Source: Dendrophyllia cribrosa (Eukaryota > Cnidaria > Anthozoa > Scleractinia > Dendrophylliidae). Taken from it: 64,000 nucleotides of DNA. Location of the stretch: positions 27,066,798 to 27,130,797 of the forward strand of contig JAJLRJ010000010.1 of NCBI GenBank assembly GCA_024195265.1, in the 5' to 3' direction. The notes beneath the pieces were generated by a model. It did not search any database and had not been told where the DNA came from. It saw only the letters and a list, made by a program, of their open reading frames with translations. Of this stretch, positions 30,601 to 44,039 are shown piece by piece. Each line of letters opens with the position of its first letter. The first letter of the stretch is position 1. The position numbers and the translations under genes are program-made.

Positions 30601-33109
30601 TTTTCAGTATTTTTTAAAAAATAAATCTGCAATCATAGCTTGTATATTTTCATTTTGTGTACCGCTTGGTGGACATTCGGTCTGTTTGCAGTTAAGTATC
30701 ATAAGCTGAAAATGCTTTACAAAATCCATCAGTCGCCTGGCTGTCAGTTTACGTAAAAGCCATGAATAGATAAATGAAATAGAAAAAGAAAAATAAATCG
30801 ATTTTTAGCTTACTTACATGTACGATTATCGCTTCACAAACTGACGACGCCTATTTTCGTTCCTTCTCTCAACAAGTCAAAAGCTTCAGTGAAAATAGTC
30901 CGTTTACAATTTATCTTTTATCCATGTTCTGTACAATCAGTATTGCTTGTCAATAGGGAACAAAGAACAAAAGAAAATTTAACAATGGGAGACATTTTTA
31001 TTGATAACGGACAGTTAGTAATTAAACGCGCCAAAATGCCGATAATAGAAAAAACTCGGGCGGGAGAAATCAGTACGCAGCTCTTACAAGGTCTTCCCTG
31101 ATTTGCTGAGAAAACAATAATAGAACAAACAACACAACAATGGACCCTAGCCCTGAAAGCAATAGAGCTGCGTGATACCCAGGTCCAATGAAGTTAGAGG
31201 TTGTTAAGAGCTGCGTGGTATCTGGGAGAGATCAATGACCGTTTCGAGACCTTTAGAGATGCAACAAAATAAAGTCGATATTTTTATTCGCTAAGCTGAT
31301 ATTTCCACTAAAACGTACAGGAGCTGAAGAGCAGGGAGCAATTTTGGTGAAAGACAACGCAAACTTACTTGAAAATTTGGCGATAAAACTGACTAACATT
31401 TGTTTGTCAGATTAGAAGATGCAGTGTTATCCAATCAAAATCCAATGTTTACATTATTTTGTCAGTAATAAGCGAAGGTACTTTTATTGTATATTAGTAA
31501 ATTTGTGAAAGATCTGGATGGTAGCAGACTGACTATAATTTTAAGAAAAAAGACAACAAATTTGATTTTTGTACAAAACTGTGTTTCAACCGTTACTGAA
31601 CGGTCTTCTTCAGTTGTAGTTAGAAGAACATTTTGTAACTAAAAAGATAATTTATAAAGCGATGTCAGTTACAAGTATATATGAAAGAAAAGTGACAACT
31701 GTACAATAACTGTGGGAACGAAAAAAGCCGAAAAATTATGCAAAGCGAAATAGTTATTTACACATGACAGAGCTGGATGTTTAGAATATAAGATTTATCC
31801 CATGCAGTGAATATGCCCCTGTCAGTAAATTGACTTGAAATTTTCTAGTGGCGTGATAAAAAATTGTCAAACATTATTTTCAGAACAGGATCTGCTGCAG
31901 TCTTCAGACTATTCAAAGCTTCTTAAGAGTTTTCGATCCGTAAAACAAATCAACAGATGATACTGCTTTATGAAATGAATGAAGGTGGTTTCACCGGTAA
32001 TGAAATTTCAGGTCGATTCAAGATAATAATTAAACATTTTATAAATAAAAAGGTGAACAGATAAGATATAATGAGTGATAAAACTCCAGTGAGTGACAAG
32101 AAAACTCTGTTACGATATCATACAGATTTATTATCCTTTTATCAACGTGGATTGTGTTTATACAAGAGTAATTTAAAAGAAGTAAACAGATAACAAAGAA
32201 ATCTTGAGATCTGGAACAAGTACAATATGCATTTTGCGACAACAATTTTGTACTTTTCACTGAAGCCGTTCGAATAACGAGAAGAATAAGACCACGTTTT
32301 TTACACACATTCGACGCACTTAAAATAACTTTAAAACGATCTAAACACTGTTAAAACGCGGTAGTTTGATATATATTTCGCTCTTCGAGCCTCTTCAGTC
32401 GTCCCCAATGTAATAATTTTCATGTAAGAACCATCGAAACAGTCCACGTGTTCTTTGACTTCATGTAAGTCATCGCGAGATATCCTATCTTGGTGGGACT
32501 GCACGGCCATGTGTGATTACCGCGCGTGGAATGTGAAAAGAATTCCACTCGTTCTTAGAGTTCATTAGTGAACCTTCTGCTACTTTGTTTATCCTAACAC
32601 CCTTAGATATTTGTCTAAGCATAGGGTCGTTGGACCTTATGCTTAGACAGATACTGTTCGAAAATCTCTGCCTCGGCGAATGGAATTTCTCAGAACTGAA
32701 CGGTCGTTCGTTTTGTGTGATAAGAATCATTCAGTCAATTGTCTCAGTTACCACTCTCTTGGTTGTCTAAGTGTGAAAAAAGCCTACTTCAAGTGCACCG
32801 TACAAAACCTGAGGTCCTGAGCAAAAGAGTATGCTTGCAACCCCTAGCCATTTCACTGTGATCGCCGGGGAGGCCCTATATATTGGTCGTCTGCACATCT
32901 GTATATTCCATATTCCATTTAATGAGGCCGAAATTAATCCCCTCTCCAGTTAACTGCATGTTTTTAAATCCCACGTTAGTTGCTCAAAATTGTTTCCCCT
33001 AGAAATATTCATCCACGTGTCTATTTCTTTGCCCCAATATCCCGTATTCGGATGCAGCCAAATGGATCCTCCACTCTCGAAAGTGCGTAAATAAATCTTG
33101 CGAAAAAAG

Positions 33110-33134
33110 TAAACAACAACAACAACAACAACAA
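33110..33134 (+). repeat. (AAC)n microsatellite
   Basis: About eight AAC units in intergenic DNA. Confidence 0.8.
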
Positions 33135-33702
33135 AAGACAACATATATTAAACGCACCTTTAAACGGTTACAGATAAAAAACAACACATTAGTTGCCTTA
33201 AAAGGCATGATTGTCATAAAGAAACGTTTCAAAATATTCGCTCTTCAATGTATCGGACGTTCAGCTATTAAAAAAATGCCCAATGTGAATGATAAGTTTC
33301 TTCTGCGTAAATGTATGAAAAACAACAACTACTTTTACGTGGACGTTATAAGGCAATTTACAATCGAGTGTTTTTTACAGTTATATCGAGATTATTAGAA
33401 AAAGGACGACGCATTTGACTTTTTGACAAAACATGTTTTAACCGTTACAACGGTTTTCTACAGTTGTAGGAAGAGCAATTTGCAAGTTACTTTATAATGA
33501 CAATTACAAGTCATGATGGACAAAAAGAAACGTGATAAAAGTGACAAAATTTTTGTAATAACTGTGGAAATGAAAAGAGCAAAAAGTTAAGTGAAAGAGT
33601 CAAATTTACACGACAGAGCTGTTTGTTTAAAATAAGTTTATCCCAGTGAATATGCAGGGCTACTTTTATCTTAACTTGGAATTTTGTAGCGGCATGATCT
33701 AA

Positions 33703-33860
33703 GAGTTAATAAATGTGGGAGGCCCTGTCTCCCGCCGTTTTAAATATGCTCGTAAACAGGCCGGTACTGGTGTCGGCTAGTTTCGCCAATATAACAAGCA
33801 TAACAGCTTGCACAAGTAACTCCGAATAAACCACGTGAACACAGAGTTTTTAAAACACCG
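33703..33860 (-). pseudogene. Penelope-like element remnant, GIY-YIG endonuclease end
   Basis: The minus strand encodes FGVTCASCYACYIGETSRH followed by a degraded VYEHI and a stop. The C..CxACYxGETxRH pattern is the start of the GIY-YIG domain at the C-terminus of Penelope-like elements. No reverse transcriptase remains beside it. The diverged repeats at 31.5-31.9 and 33.4-33.7 kb may be 3' parts of the same family; that link is inference. Confidence 0.6.
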
Positions 33861-35117
33861 AGGCACAGGGTCTTTCATCGTTACCGATTTTGAATGGTAT
33901 AAAGACTCAAGCTTAATTTTAAGATTGTTGCAATAACGGCCGGCGTTATATTGGATCGGATCGGCAGTAATAATCCTTTTGTTACCATTTTAATAACTAT
34001 GCTGCTACTTTCGCTTTACAATTTCCGACCGCCAGAACATCGATCCAAGATTTTCTTTCTCAATCTCTCCCTATAGTCAGAGAAATACCGAGTACTGGTT
34101 GGGGCCAAACCAGTAATAAATTCATAAGTATATTTCATCGTATTTTCAAGAACATTTATTGCTCTATTCTAATTGCTTTGTTCTTTACTTGTTTTCATGT
34201 TCTTTTTTCCAGGAGAATTAAAATAAGTACTTAGTTCACCTAATTGGTAGCGATAATGATGTTAGTAATCTTATTGGCTTTGAAGTGATTTCTGGTTTAC
34301 CGGCCGATAACACAATAGTAAATAAATTGCTTTACCTAAATCTGTATTATTGACTCTTTAGTATAAGTGTTAATATAGAAAGAAACTTCACAATGTTTTT
34401 GCTTACATTGAGAATGTCAACTTCTCGACTGGCGAGAATATTTTGAACAATGTGTTTTTTTTTTCTGCCCCTACATAACATCTACATCTACATTTTATTG
34501 CGTCGGTAAAAAATTTTGATCTTTCGCGACGGGAAAATTGTTAAGTACTCTTTATATGTAGCATCCGTCATTTATTACATTTTGACAAGTGTTGATATTT
34601 ATAAAAAAGAGAGGTCCACTCATTTTTCCTTTTAACTTTTCAAGCTCCAAATAATAAGTCTTCTTGTATTGATTTGTCTTGATGTCTTGGACACATATTT
34701 CTGACTATTATCTCTATTATAGAAACCTAAAAATATTGCTGTTGTTTTGTTAACAATAACTGTACTAGTGCGCTGAGACTAAAAGTAATTAAAAAACATC
34801 ATCGGCTGCGGACAGCCCAGATGGAAATGGCTTGCAACTGGAAAAAACAAAATAAATGCGAATTTTATCAATTAAAATCTGATTAATAAATGATTGTTCA
34901 ATCCTCGGTGCTTTTAGAGCATTGTGTGAAAGAGAAAATCGAAAAATCGGAAAAATATCCGTCGCAATGCCCCTTTAGGAGAAAATAATTATTGGCAACT
35001 GGCCGAACTTCAACTAAACTTGGATGAAAGGCCAAGCAGCTGCAGGCTCATCATTCAATTGCTAAATTGGTCTATTGGTTCTTTGTTCTGCATGCGCACC
35101 TGCTTTTGCTTTGCTAA

Positions 35118-35492
35118 TAGGACAATGTCACGGCTAATATAACGTGTTTTTTATTATGGCCAAGAACTTGCTTTATTATCTTTAAATAGGAAGAAAAAAA
35201 TCGCCAAAAGTTATATGGACTAAATATGAACTAAAAAGACAAAATAATGACAAAAAATTCCACTAGAACGGAAACTTTGATTTCTTAACCGTCTGTCACG
35301 AAATCAAAATTGATGAGCTGTAATCCACTTCCATCCTTGTAATCCTGAATTTTATCTCCAAACTACACTCTGTTTTGCTCTATAGAATCTTTTTTTTCCA
35401 ATTGAGTTGTATATTTGGTGACATTTGGCGATATAACACGGAAATTAAGCAAACAAAATTTCGCTATTTTGGCAGGACTGTGTCCCTTTTAA
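35118..35492 (+). mobile_element. MITE family A, copy 2 (most complete)
   Basis: It starts GGACAATGTCACGGCT and ends GGCAGGACTGTGTCCCTTTT, diverged terminal inverted repeats of the form GGGACACTGTCC. The interior CACTTCCATCCTTGTAATCC is shared with copies 1, 3 and 4. Length is about 375 bp and there is no transposase. Confidence 0.65.
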
Positions 35493-36079
35493 TCGTCTCG
35501 ACTTGGAACCGTTCGATAACCTCAACTGTAAACAAGAGGAATATCTTCAACTCCATGGAATCGTGTTCTTTTAGAACCCTTTGACACTTTTTGAAGATAT
35601 TTTTGATACTGAAAAAAGTAATAACAACAATGAAACAGAAAGATCAAAAGAACAAGACTTTTATATCTTGTCATTTTTGGTTTGTTTATTTAACAAATAA
35701 ATGAATCTGAAGTGCTGTATTGTAATCAGAAAAGTCGACTTTTTCATGATTTGGGCTATATTAAAGAGTCAAAATGTATAAAAAATTAGGGAAGTGCTTT
35801 CAATAACATTTGTTACTAATAAACAGGCGTAAAACACAGATGACAGCGGGGAATCGCATTAAGCTACTGAATTTGTATATTACGCGGTTCTTGACTCTTG
35901 CAATTCTAGAAGGGTGCCAAGTTCAAAATAAAAAAAAATCACTTGATAATCATAGTATTAAAAAAATTGTTTTTAGAAAACTATGAAAAAATAATGCACC
36001 ATATATGAATATATCGATCAATACGACGTCTTGGTACATGTACAATTTGATATTTAATCCACAGACTCCTAAGTTAGGA

Positions 36080-36385
36080 CTTCTTATACCAAAAAAATAA
36101 CCGAACACCGCTGATCGGTAGCTTCAATTTGAAATGGTCGCACTTTAGGATTTAATCCACAGTCTCAAAAGTTATATTAACCACCTTGTACGGTATATCG
36201 AACAGTGCTACGGGAAAGTACTGCTCAATAGCTTTGAATTCATGTGATGTCCGCCACACTTTCTAAAGGATTTCAGCCACAGACTGAAAAGTTAGAAACA
36301 CCTTGTACAGCATAGTACTGCTAAAACGTTAGAATTTACTAATCCACAGTATGAATAAGCTAGTTGACTCAAAGTTTGACTTTGG
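36080..36385 (-). repeat. Minisatellite units of the GTCTGTGGATGAAATCC family, reverse orientation
   Basis: About two and a half diverged units are visible on the minus strand, for example TCTGTGGCTGAAATCC and GGAAAGTACTGCTCAATAGC on the plus strand. It is the same family as at 4.1 and 18.7 kb but inverted. Confidence 0.6.
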
Positions 36386-38105
36386 TAGAAAAATGATTAA
36401 TAGAACATAGTTACTCAGTTTAATGGCTTACCTGTACTGACTGTAACTAAGGCAATATGAAGCGTTTCGTTATCAAAAAGGCAGAGATGTTGAGTGTGAT
36501 GCGTTTGAAGACGTGATTCACTTTACTGTGGATCTTTACATTGGAAAATATTGTCTTTTATGTCACACTTGAGAAACACTCTAGCACATGGCGTCATTTA
36601 TTACTGATCAAAGATTGTAAACGGATGTTTGACTAGTTAAGCCTTAAAAACGCCGGTTTTTCGGAGTTAAAATTCAATTGAAAGAATCAACCACTTTACG
36701 GCGCTAAATCTGAGAGCAGATTAAACCCTTCATGACCACTTACGAACTAAGACCTTCAATGTCGTTTCATTAAATCCTTTTTATTGCCTTAAATGATTTA
36801 AGATTATTGTGGCGATATATTTTAATAAAAGTGCTAATGAGTTTTCAAGACTGAGATGGACTGTTTACCTTATTCGTCAAGTTTTCCTTTGGTTTCTACA
36901 TTTTTATATTAAAGTAACACGTCCTTTCTCAAGGGCACAAATCAGCGTAGGCGAAGTTTTGGAAGTTGCTATCACACAAAATAAACAGAAGTGGGTTCGT
37001 GTCAATGTACATTTACTATAGAAATATCCAGTCGTGTCCACCGATGTAAAATAAGAGAATATTATCAGTTTGCTTTTTTTAGATAGCACTTATTTCTGTT
37101 ATGATTAACTTGTGCTGTTTTGTTATCTAATTTCCGCCATTGTTAGATGCCAACTTGACAGGCTTACTAATATATCATTGTTTTTAAATATTTTATCTTT
37201 CATTCAGTGCTACAAGTTTTATATATCGAACTCAGGCAGTGTTTTCCTCGATTTTTCATTTTTCTATAAAATTGTAATTACACAATGTAAATACTGTTTT
37301 CTGAGAGACATTCAGTTCAATCCAGAATTTTCAAAGAAGGAACCGTTAAAAGCAGCGAGACTTCGCTTTCAGAGCAGTATATTCCCATTTGTCCTTTTAG
37401 AACCTACATTTTTGACCTTTGTTACGATCGCATAACAAATTAAGTGACAGTGTCTTTAAATCTAGCATATTAACTCTGCTTTAGTCAGCTAAGCAACATG
37501 TTAGATGATATCATGCATTGACTTGCGCCATCAGGAAATCGTAGCTAAAGTGTAAGAGCTACATATTAAGCGGTTCCTTTCGGAAGTGCCTTTAATGTTT
37601 ATTATGATAATTTGCAAAACAGTTGGTCTTGAAATAGAACTTTAATATTTTAAAATGGGGCGCTCTTTGGCGTAAAAGGTTAAGGCGTATCTAAGCTGAT
37701 CTGGTCGATAAGGCAGGATAACAAAGAAAATAAAATGCAAACTTGGAAATAAAAATTAAAACCTTTCTTTTTATCTCAATTATTAAAACATATAACACTC
37801 TCGAAACCGAATTGTAACGTTAATCACATAAGCAAGCACAGATGTCTTCGAACCTTTAGATGCGGAAAGGACTCATCTGACCCTGGCCGTTTGGGGTAAC
37901 ATTTAAATATTCAACATCATGATATATTTTAAAATAGGTAAACAATTCATGAAAGTGTTTAAAAATAGTAAACGAGCCAATAACACGCCAGATAGTGGTA
38001 AATAATTAGACATTTTAAAAAGAGATCAAACAAACTTGGCGTAAGATACATGATAAAACAGCAAGATTTCAGAAAAAAATACCCATCAGACTGATAATGT
38101 AAATC
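36386..38105. other. Intergenic region downstream of gene 2, no gene seen
   Basis: AT-rich sequence with only short chance frames. No domain, RNA gene or clear repeat was recognised. Confidence 0.4.
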
Positions 38106-38161
38106 TTTATTGTTATATATAAGTTAAACAGCTTTGACATTCAAACAAACAATTTAATTTT

Positions 38162-38281
38162 GGGGTCATGTCAATAAAACTTTCACAAGTGTAATTTACA
38201 AGTGTGGCCATTGTTTCAAGGGTTGGAAACAACAGCTACATTTGTAAATTACACTTGTAAAAGTTTTATTGAATTGACCCC
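38162..38281. mobile_element. Palindromic MITE in the 3' region of gene 2
   Basis: GGGGTCATGTCAATAAAACT and AGTTTTATTGAATTGACCCC are inverted, with a second matched block CAAGTGTAATTTACAA and TTGTAAATTACACTTG. It lies 330-450 bases past the gene 2 stop and contains the first AATAAA downstream of it on the minus strand. Confidence 0.75.
38265..38270 (-). terminator. Candidate polyadenylation signal of gene 2
   Basis: The minus strand reads AATAAA, 341 bases past the stop codon, inside the palindromic MITE. A second AATAAA lies at 38106-38111. Neither has transcript support. Confidence 0.35.
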
Positions 38282-38610
38282 TGGATGTTAAATCTTTTCC
38301 ATGACATGCTGAACCCCTTAAAAGTCAATTGCATTATTTGTAACCTTAAAATTAATTCACCGGGGAATAAAACGACTTATCGAATCACTGCCAATGGCCA
38401 ACATGAACAGTGGAATTCTGTGTTAGCGGTAGCATTTTAGGTCTGTGCCTGCAAGAGATGAATAACAGCTTAGGTTAATGACGGCTTCTCAAAGAATTTT
38501 TGTCCCTGTCTCTAAAGTCCCGAAATCATTTTGGCCCGAAAAGCTATGTTATGTGCAGAATGTTTATCAACAAAGATTTAGTTTTTGTTGGTTTTGAAGA
38601 CTACCTTTGC

Positions 38611-38733
38611 CTAGGTTGGGGTGGTTTGCGTGCTAAGAACTTCTACACTATTCGTTAGAAACGATTTCGGACCCGAAATGTCTTCGGAAGTTTTGAGAAA
38701 TGCACGCCTGGGTCGGGTTGCAGAAGGCATCAG
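38611..38733 (-). CDS. Gene 2 exon u: terminal exon with stop
   Basis: After acceptor TTATTTTACAG the phase-0 frame encodes 40 residues starting [18 protein letters not shown] and ending STQTTPT, then TAG. It has no known domain and is basic at the start and Ser/Thr-rich at the end. Support is phase, acceptor quality and the open frame to a stop; another terminal exon is possible. Confidence 0.55.
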   Translation of the reverse strand: MMPSATRPRRAFLKTSEDISGPKSFLTNSVEVLSTQTTPT

Positions 38734-41700
38734 CTGTAAAATAATTGAAGGTTTTATCACAGCAAGTACCAGTCGAGTTACATGTATTTTTTTTCTCGCG
38801 CTTACGTGGAGCTCTTCCCGAAGGCTGCCATTAATAAGTATACTTCTCAAACTCATTAATTATTGATGACGAGAACACAAAGGAAATCACTACCGTGAAG
38901 GAGGTTTTGAAATCGTGTCTTAATCTGCATAGATTTTGGCGATTTTATTCCTTCGTTTTCTCCGTATTAAAGAATCTGACCCACCCAGTTTGCATTGCGC
39001 ACCTACGTTGGTTCATCCGCCATTTTCAGGGCCCCCGAAAATCCATACTGTATTGTAGATGAGAAATTCACTCGTGCAAGAGGTGATATACTTGCCCAAA
39101 TATGGAATAGAGCCCTATCAAAACAATAAGAGAAGCGCGCAATGCAAACTGGGTGGGTCAGACTCTTTAAACGATCAGTTCGATAAGCTATATCAAGCAC
39201 TCGAAACAGTGTTTCATCAGATTTCCAAGCACCTTGAAGTGAGTTAAAAAAAAACTCGACTGCGCCTCGTTTTTCCAACCCACTTATCGATGAAACACTG
39301 TTCCTCGTGTTTGATATATTACATGAAACACGAACAGAGCGCAACTGAGTCATATCGCACGCAGGGATCTTTTGCAGTTTTTTCTTTGTGATTCTTCCAA
39401 ACTTACTTCAGGAAATCGATAAACAAAGTTAGTCATGGGTCCTCCAACATTGGCCCAACAGTTGAACGTATTGGTTTGTTCCCCATACTTGGCATAGTTC
39501 TCAGCAGCGTCCCAGGAAGACCAGCATTCCCCATAATACTGGACAGCGAAGTACTCGTAGCCTATGTCACGTGCTACCAGCGCGCATTGGTGTATGGTAG
39601 CGTTCATGTTATACCAGTCTATGAACGGTCGGAAATTTGCATACAAAGTTGGAAGGGCACGGTTACTGCTGTCTTTATAGCAACCAACTGCCCCAAATTC
39701 AGGTAATGGATCTGTAATGTAAAAAATGAATAATGAGATGTATCTTACGGTAGTAGTTATAAAGGAGATGTAGTGCATGTGCAGACATCATTGACACTCA
39801 CTCGATCTAATACAAAATTTACTATCTCAAAAGAAGACTCAGATCCTTTGGATATTGCCGTACTATACTTTTTTAATCACATTTCGATCTCCTACTCTGT
39901 CATGTTACGTTTTGTCTATAGAATATAGAAGTAACTACAATATCTTTGATTAGGTGATATCTTTCCTAAGTGGACACTTTAGCGTGCTCCTGTGATCAAA
40001 AAGTTCTACTACGGTATGTTAGATTGTCTTTTTACAAACAGCTTATGAAAACTAAAAGCGTTAAACCGAAGACCATTTGTAATATATGTGTAAACGCTCT
40101 AGGAACAGTTTCATAAGAGCGATTTTCGTATGACCTTGAAAAACGGTTTCCCTGAGTATTCGCGATTTGTTTCATCACCAGTAATAGAAAAGATCAAAGC
40201 AAACTTTGCTCGTTTTCCCACTTAAATATATCCCTTATATGGCTTCTCCGATAAACCTATCAGAATGCTGAAATAAGCGACTGACGTCAAGGAGAATATT
40301 TACTTTTTAGCTGACAATCCGTTGTCTTTGCTTTGCGTGTTCGCTAAACCAATCGAAAGCCACGCGCGTTTGCCTCCGTTTGCTAAGCCAATCAAATTGC
40401 TTCTTTCCAGTTCGTGTGTTATTTTGGTTGTATTTAAGCTTAATCATTTCAAGGTCATACGAAAATCGCTCTAGTTTGGGCTGAATTTCTCGTTCCATGG
40501 TAAGCCCTGCCCTGGTGTCGTACCTTGTCATGGCGATAGAGAGAGAGAGAGAGAGAGAAAAAAGTGCAGACGGAATATACATGTATTTTTCTAGAAGGTT
40601 TAACGACCACATCAGCTATGCAGTAATTTTATCGTGTATAAATAGATGTTTTCATTATTATTAACCATGGAGAATTGAATTTTTTGGTAGAGGTTTCCGA
40701 CAAAAAGAACACCTTCTCTAGGTTACAACTGAGCCATTGGTGCAGGCCTAAATACATCCACTTAATGAGAAAGAAAGTATCGTCTTAATTACCAAATGTA
40801 TAAACAACACTGTGGTCCCCATTTCCTATTCCATTTGAACACTTGGTTTTCTTATTAGCAGTTCTTATCTGGTAGTAGTTGTCCTGTGCATCAGGTCCTG
40901 ACATGCACATGCCTCCATGACCCAGGGCGAATACATTGTAGTTTCTGCTGCGTACCAGTTCCTTACATTCCATCAAGGCCTGGTCCGGGTCTGATTCTTG
41001 TGTGAAATCACCAAGAGTCTCTGAGAATAAGCCTTGGGGTGTCTTAAAACACCCGATTTCGTATTCTGCCAGTGTTGAAGAATAGGATGTTAGTGTCAAT
41101 GTTAAAGGGGCTAAAAATTGTCACCATTTCAGTGTTACTTTAAACAGGGAAACCCAGACAGCAACCCGCTAACTACAACAACAGTTTGCCCTAATTCTAG
41201 AAGTGTCTGTATTATTGAGGAAAAAGAGAATACTGGAAACCCGGCGAGATAGCTTACTGACAAATGGCAAACGATAAAGAATACAACACAGCACCAAGGC
41301 TATTCAACTTTATTCAGAGCGGGAAATTGTTCGAGTTCTTTAGTCCTGCCTAACATATCTTATGCTTTAAGGGTATATGCTGCCTCCGCAATCCGAATCT
41401 GACCTCACTGCTGTACAATGTTTTTTAGTCCGCTGCTTTAAAGGAAATTTACGTCCAAGCCTATCAGTGTATAGAAAAGAAATAAAAAAACGCGCCGAGT
41501 GCATTATTGAGTTATATAAGCACGCGGGAATTTTTAAGAACACGAGAGAAGTGCAGAGAAGCACGAGCCAAAGGCAAGTGCTTCTCTCACTTCTCACTTC
41601 TTTTATTTCTTTTATAAAATAAAAACGGTTATAATGAACCTCACGTCACGCGCGTGCTTTATCGAGTTATGAGTTATAATGAACTCGGTTTAACCAATCA

Positions 41701-43997
41701 TAGCGCGCGCATTTCCTTAAGCATTTTATAATATTTTATAAACATGACAACCCAGAAATAATGTTCCAGTTTTCTTTGAAAGTATTCCACTAATGCTTTA
41801 AGAGAAAATATAAATGTCTTGGGCTGCAGATGGCCAGGATGGCCATGGATTGCAACTTGAAAAAAATTGGACACATGTTTTCAAGTTAATCGCCTTGTGT
41901 CTTGAAAAACTTATTATTTTTTAAAAAGTAAAAGATACGAACAACTCAACTCACAATCGCAAACTGAGAATCAACGAACGGAAGGGCAGCCAAAATGACG
42001 CACAGAAAATCAGAGAACAATTGAAAGGACAACTGAACCCATGAATGACTGAACAACAATGTGACCGACAACCGAACGCAAAAACCAGCAAGCGAAAGAG
42101 AGAAGGACTGAACGAGGCTAATTTTATATTAAAACAGTAGAGCATTAGATTTTGACCCTAAATGTTTTAATACCTGTTGTAAACCTTTAATTTATCTATG
42201 GTAAAAATTCTCTCTTCTAAAATTCACTTGATATCTTCCGCTTAGTGTTCTCAAGCATTTCGTATATGACAAAGGTATATAGACAGTTTTAATCTGGGGA
42301 AGTTTTGACCCAGAAACGTCAAACTCCTCATGACAAGGCTGCTTTAAGTTTAACTCCGAGGCCTACCAGCTTGTCAGATAGGAAATATTGTCTTTTTTTG
42401 CGAAGCATAAATCAATAATGGCGGGATCAAGTTTTAACTCAGTTTAACAAGAAACTATAAAATTTTTGGGTTTTTGTAAAGACATTTTAACAACTTGGCC
42501 TAGGAGTATTACTAGTTCAGAAGGTGTAATAGTCTATCTATTAGTTAGTAAATTAGTGACAATTCGCGAGTACCTTTGTATAAACCTGGGTGGGTACGAT
42601 TCAGTTGTGTTGTACACGTCATGTCAGTCTGTCGAGTGTGATCGTCCGGGTTAGTATAGTTCTGTCGTTGACATTGACTGACGTTTCGACAATCTTAGCG
42701 GAAGTCATCTTCAAAGTCATGTGAATTATGAACCGTCAGTTGATCGTATTAATGTCTGGTTGTTGCTGCCATTGGGCATTTTCATCATGATGTTATTGGC
42801 AGTGTCGAGACTCAAGTCGACCAAGAATCGAACCAACCGATTTTGCGTCCTGCGTGTACTTCGCAGTTCGCCTCTGCATTAAGCAAAATAGCAAAGTAAA
42901 AACAGAAACCATTAAAATATTTTTATGCATATCAGCTGATATACCTTTACAAGGGTTATCTTCATTGCATGTCTCGTTTATAACGGGAGGCCTGGGTTCA
43001 TATTCACACTGTATGTCTGACACCTCTTCAATTACCCCCATGTCGTATTTCCTTGAGCACTTAGCTTTCCTTGTTCGGTTTCCAGGGAGACAAAACGCGG
43101 AGCACTAAGGAATGGAATAATTAAACATTATACAATTATGAAATAATAGCAAAGTCTTGGGTCGCCTTCATCTTATTAGCATTTTGTAAATTCAAATCTC
43201 TTTAACTCACTAACGCGACGTTTAAAACATGAAATATTTCAGTCACTATTCAACTATTCAATATACTTAGAGTAGATTCTTAAAATATGTATTTAATGGT
43301 TATAAGCACTTCACTGACATCACCGCAGGCATTCACATTAGCATTTTAATCGTCCTTACTGTCTGAGAGCCTGAAACAAATTAAGTAAGACTGAGACAAA
43401 CTGTTTTCTTACCTCAGACCAATAAGTTGTCCAGGTAGCAGGGCATTTGATGTCATTGCAGCCCGAGCGGAATGATATCGGTTTTATCGTCGCGTTACAC
43501 AAGGCTTCTGATTCGTCGACTTCGTGGTGAGTGGCGTTTAACTTCGCACGACAAACAACGGATCGTGATTGGGTACCTCTTCCACATGTTTTTGTACAAG
43601 CCTGCCAATCATCTGAGTGCCAGCTAATGTCCATTGTTAAATGCAAAGCAAAAGTTGATATGAAACAATTTTAGTAATACAGTAGCTTTAGGTCACACAC
43701 TCAAATGGCATTATCATGAGTACAGCAGGTTATTTATTTGTAGTTTTAGTATTCATTTTCCCTTAATCAATTCATTTATTTGTTCATTCACAGAAGAGAG
43801 TCGTCGACGTGGTCCATTTTCACTTTGATTATTGCATAATAGGTCCCTGTCACGGGTGGGCAGCTGAAACCGGGGTTCAGGATACAAGGCTTTCTAGAGT
43901 GCAAATACGCATAAAAAAGAGTACAAATATGACACGCTATAACATTCTTCTAACCGCGCGCTAGAAAAAAGTTTTCTAAAACATCGTCATCATCATT

Positions 43998-44039
<42 letters not shown>

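Larger units (their letters stand above)
30601..35117. other. Intergenic region between gene 2 and gene 1, degenerate repeats
   Basis: No host gene was recognised. About 31540-31870 and 33400-33720 are diverged direct copies (shared CGACAGAGCTG-like, TTTATCCCA and GTGAATATGC blocks). A Penelope-like endonuclease fragment follows the second. The rest is AT-rich with short chance frames. Confidence 0.45.

Noticed and set aside
39003..39353. 116-codon minus-strand frame as a further gene 2 exon
   Set aside because: It has no family match, and exon t joins in phase to the terminal exon at 38733 with good splice sites; internal repeats suggest transposon origin.
43854..43870. Extension of gene 2 exon p to the GT at 43852-43853
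   Set aside because: It adds FSCPP but ends in a phase that does not join exon q in frame; kept only as an alternative.
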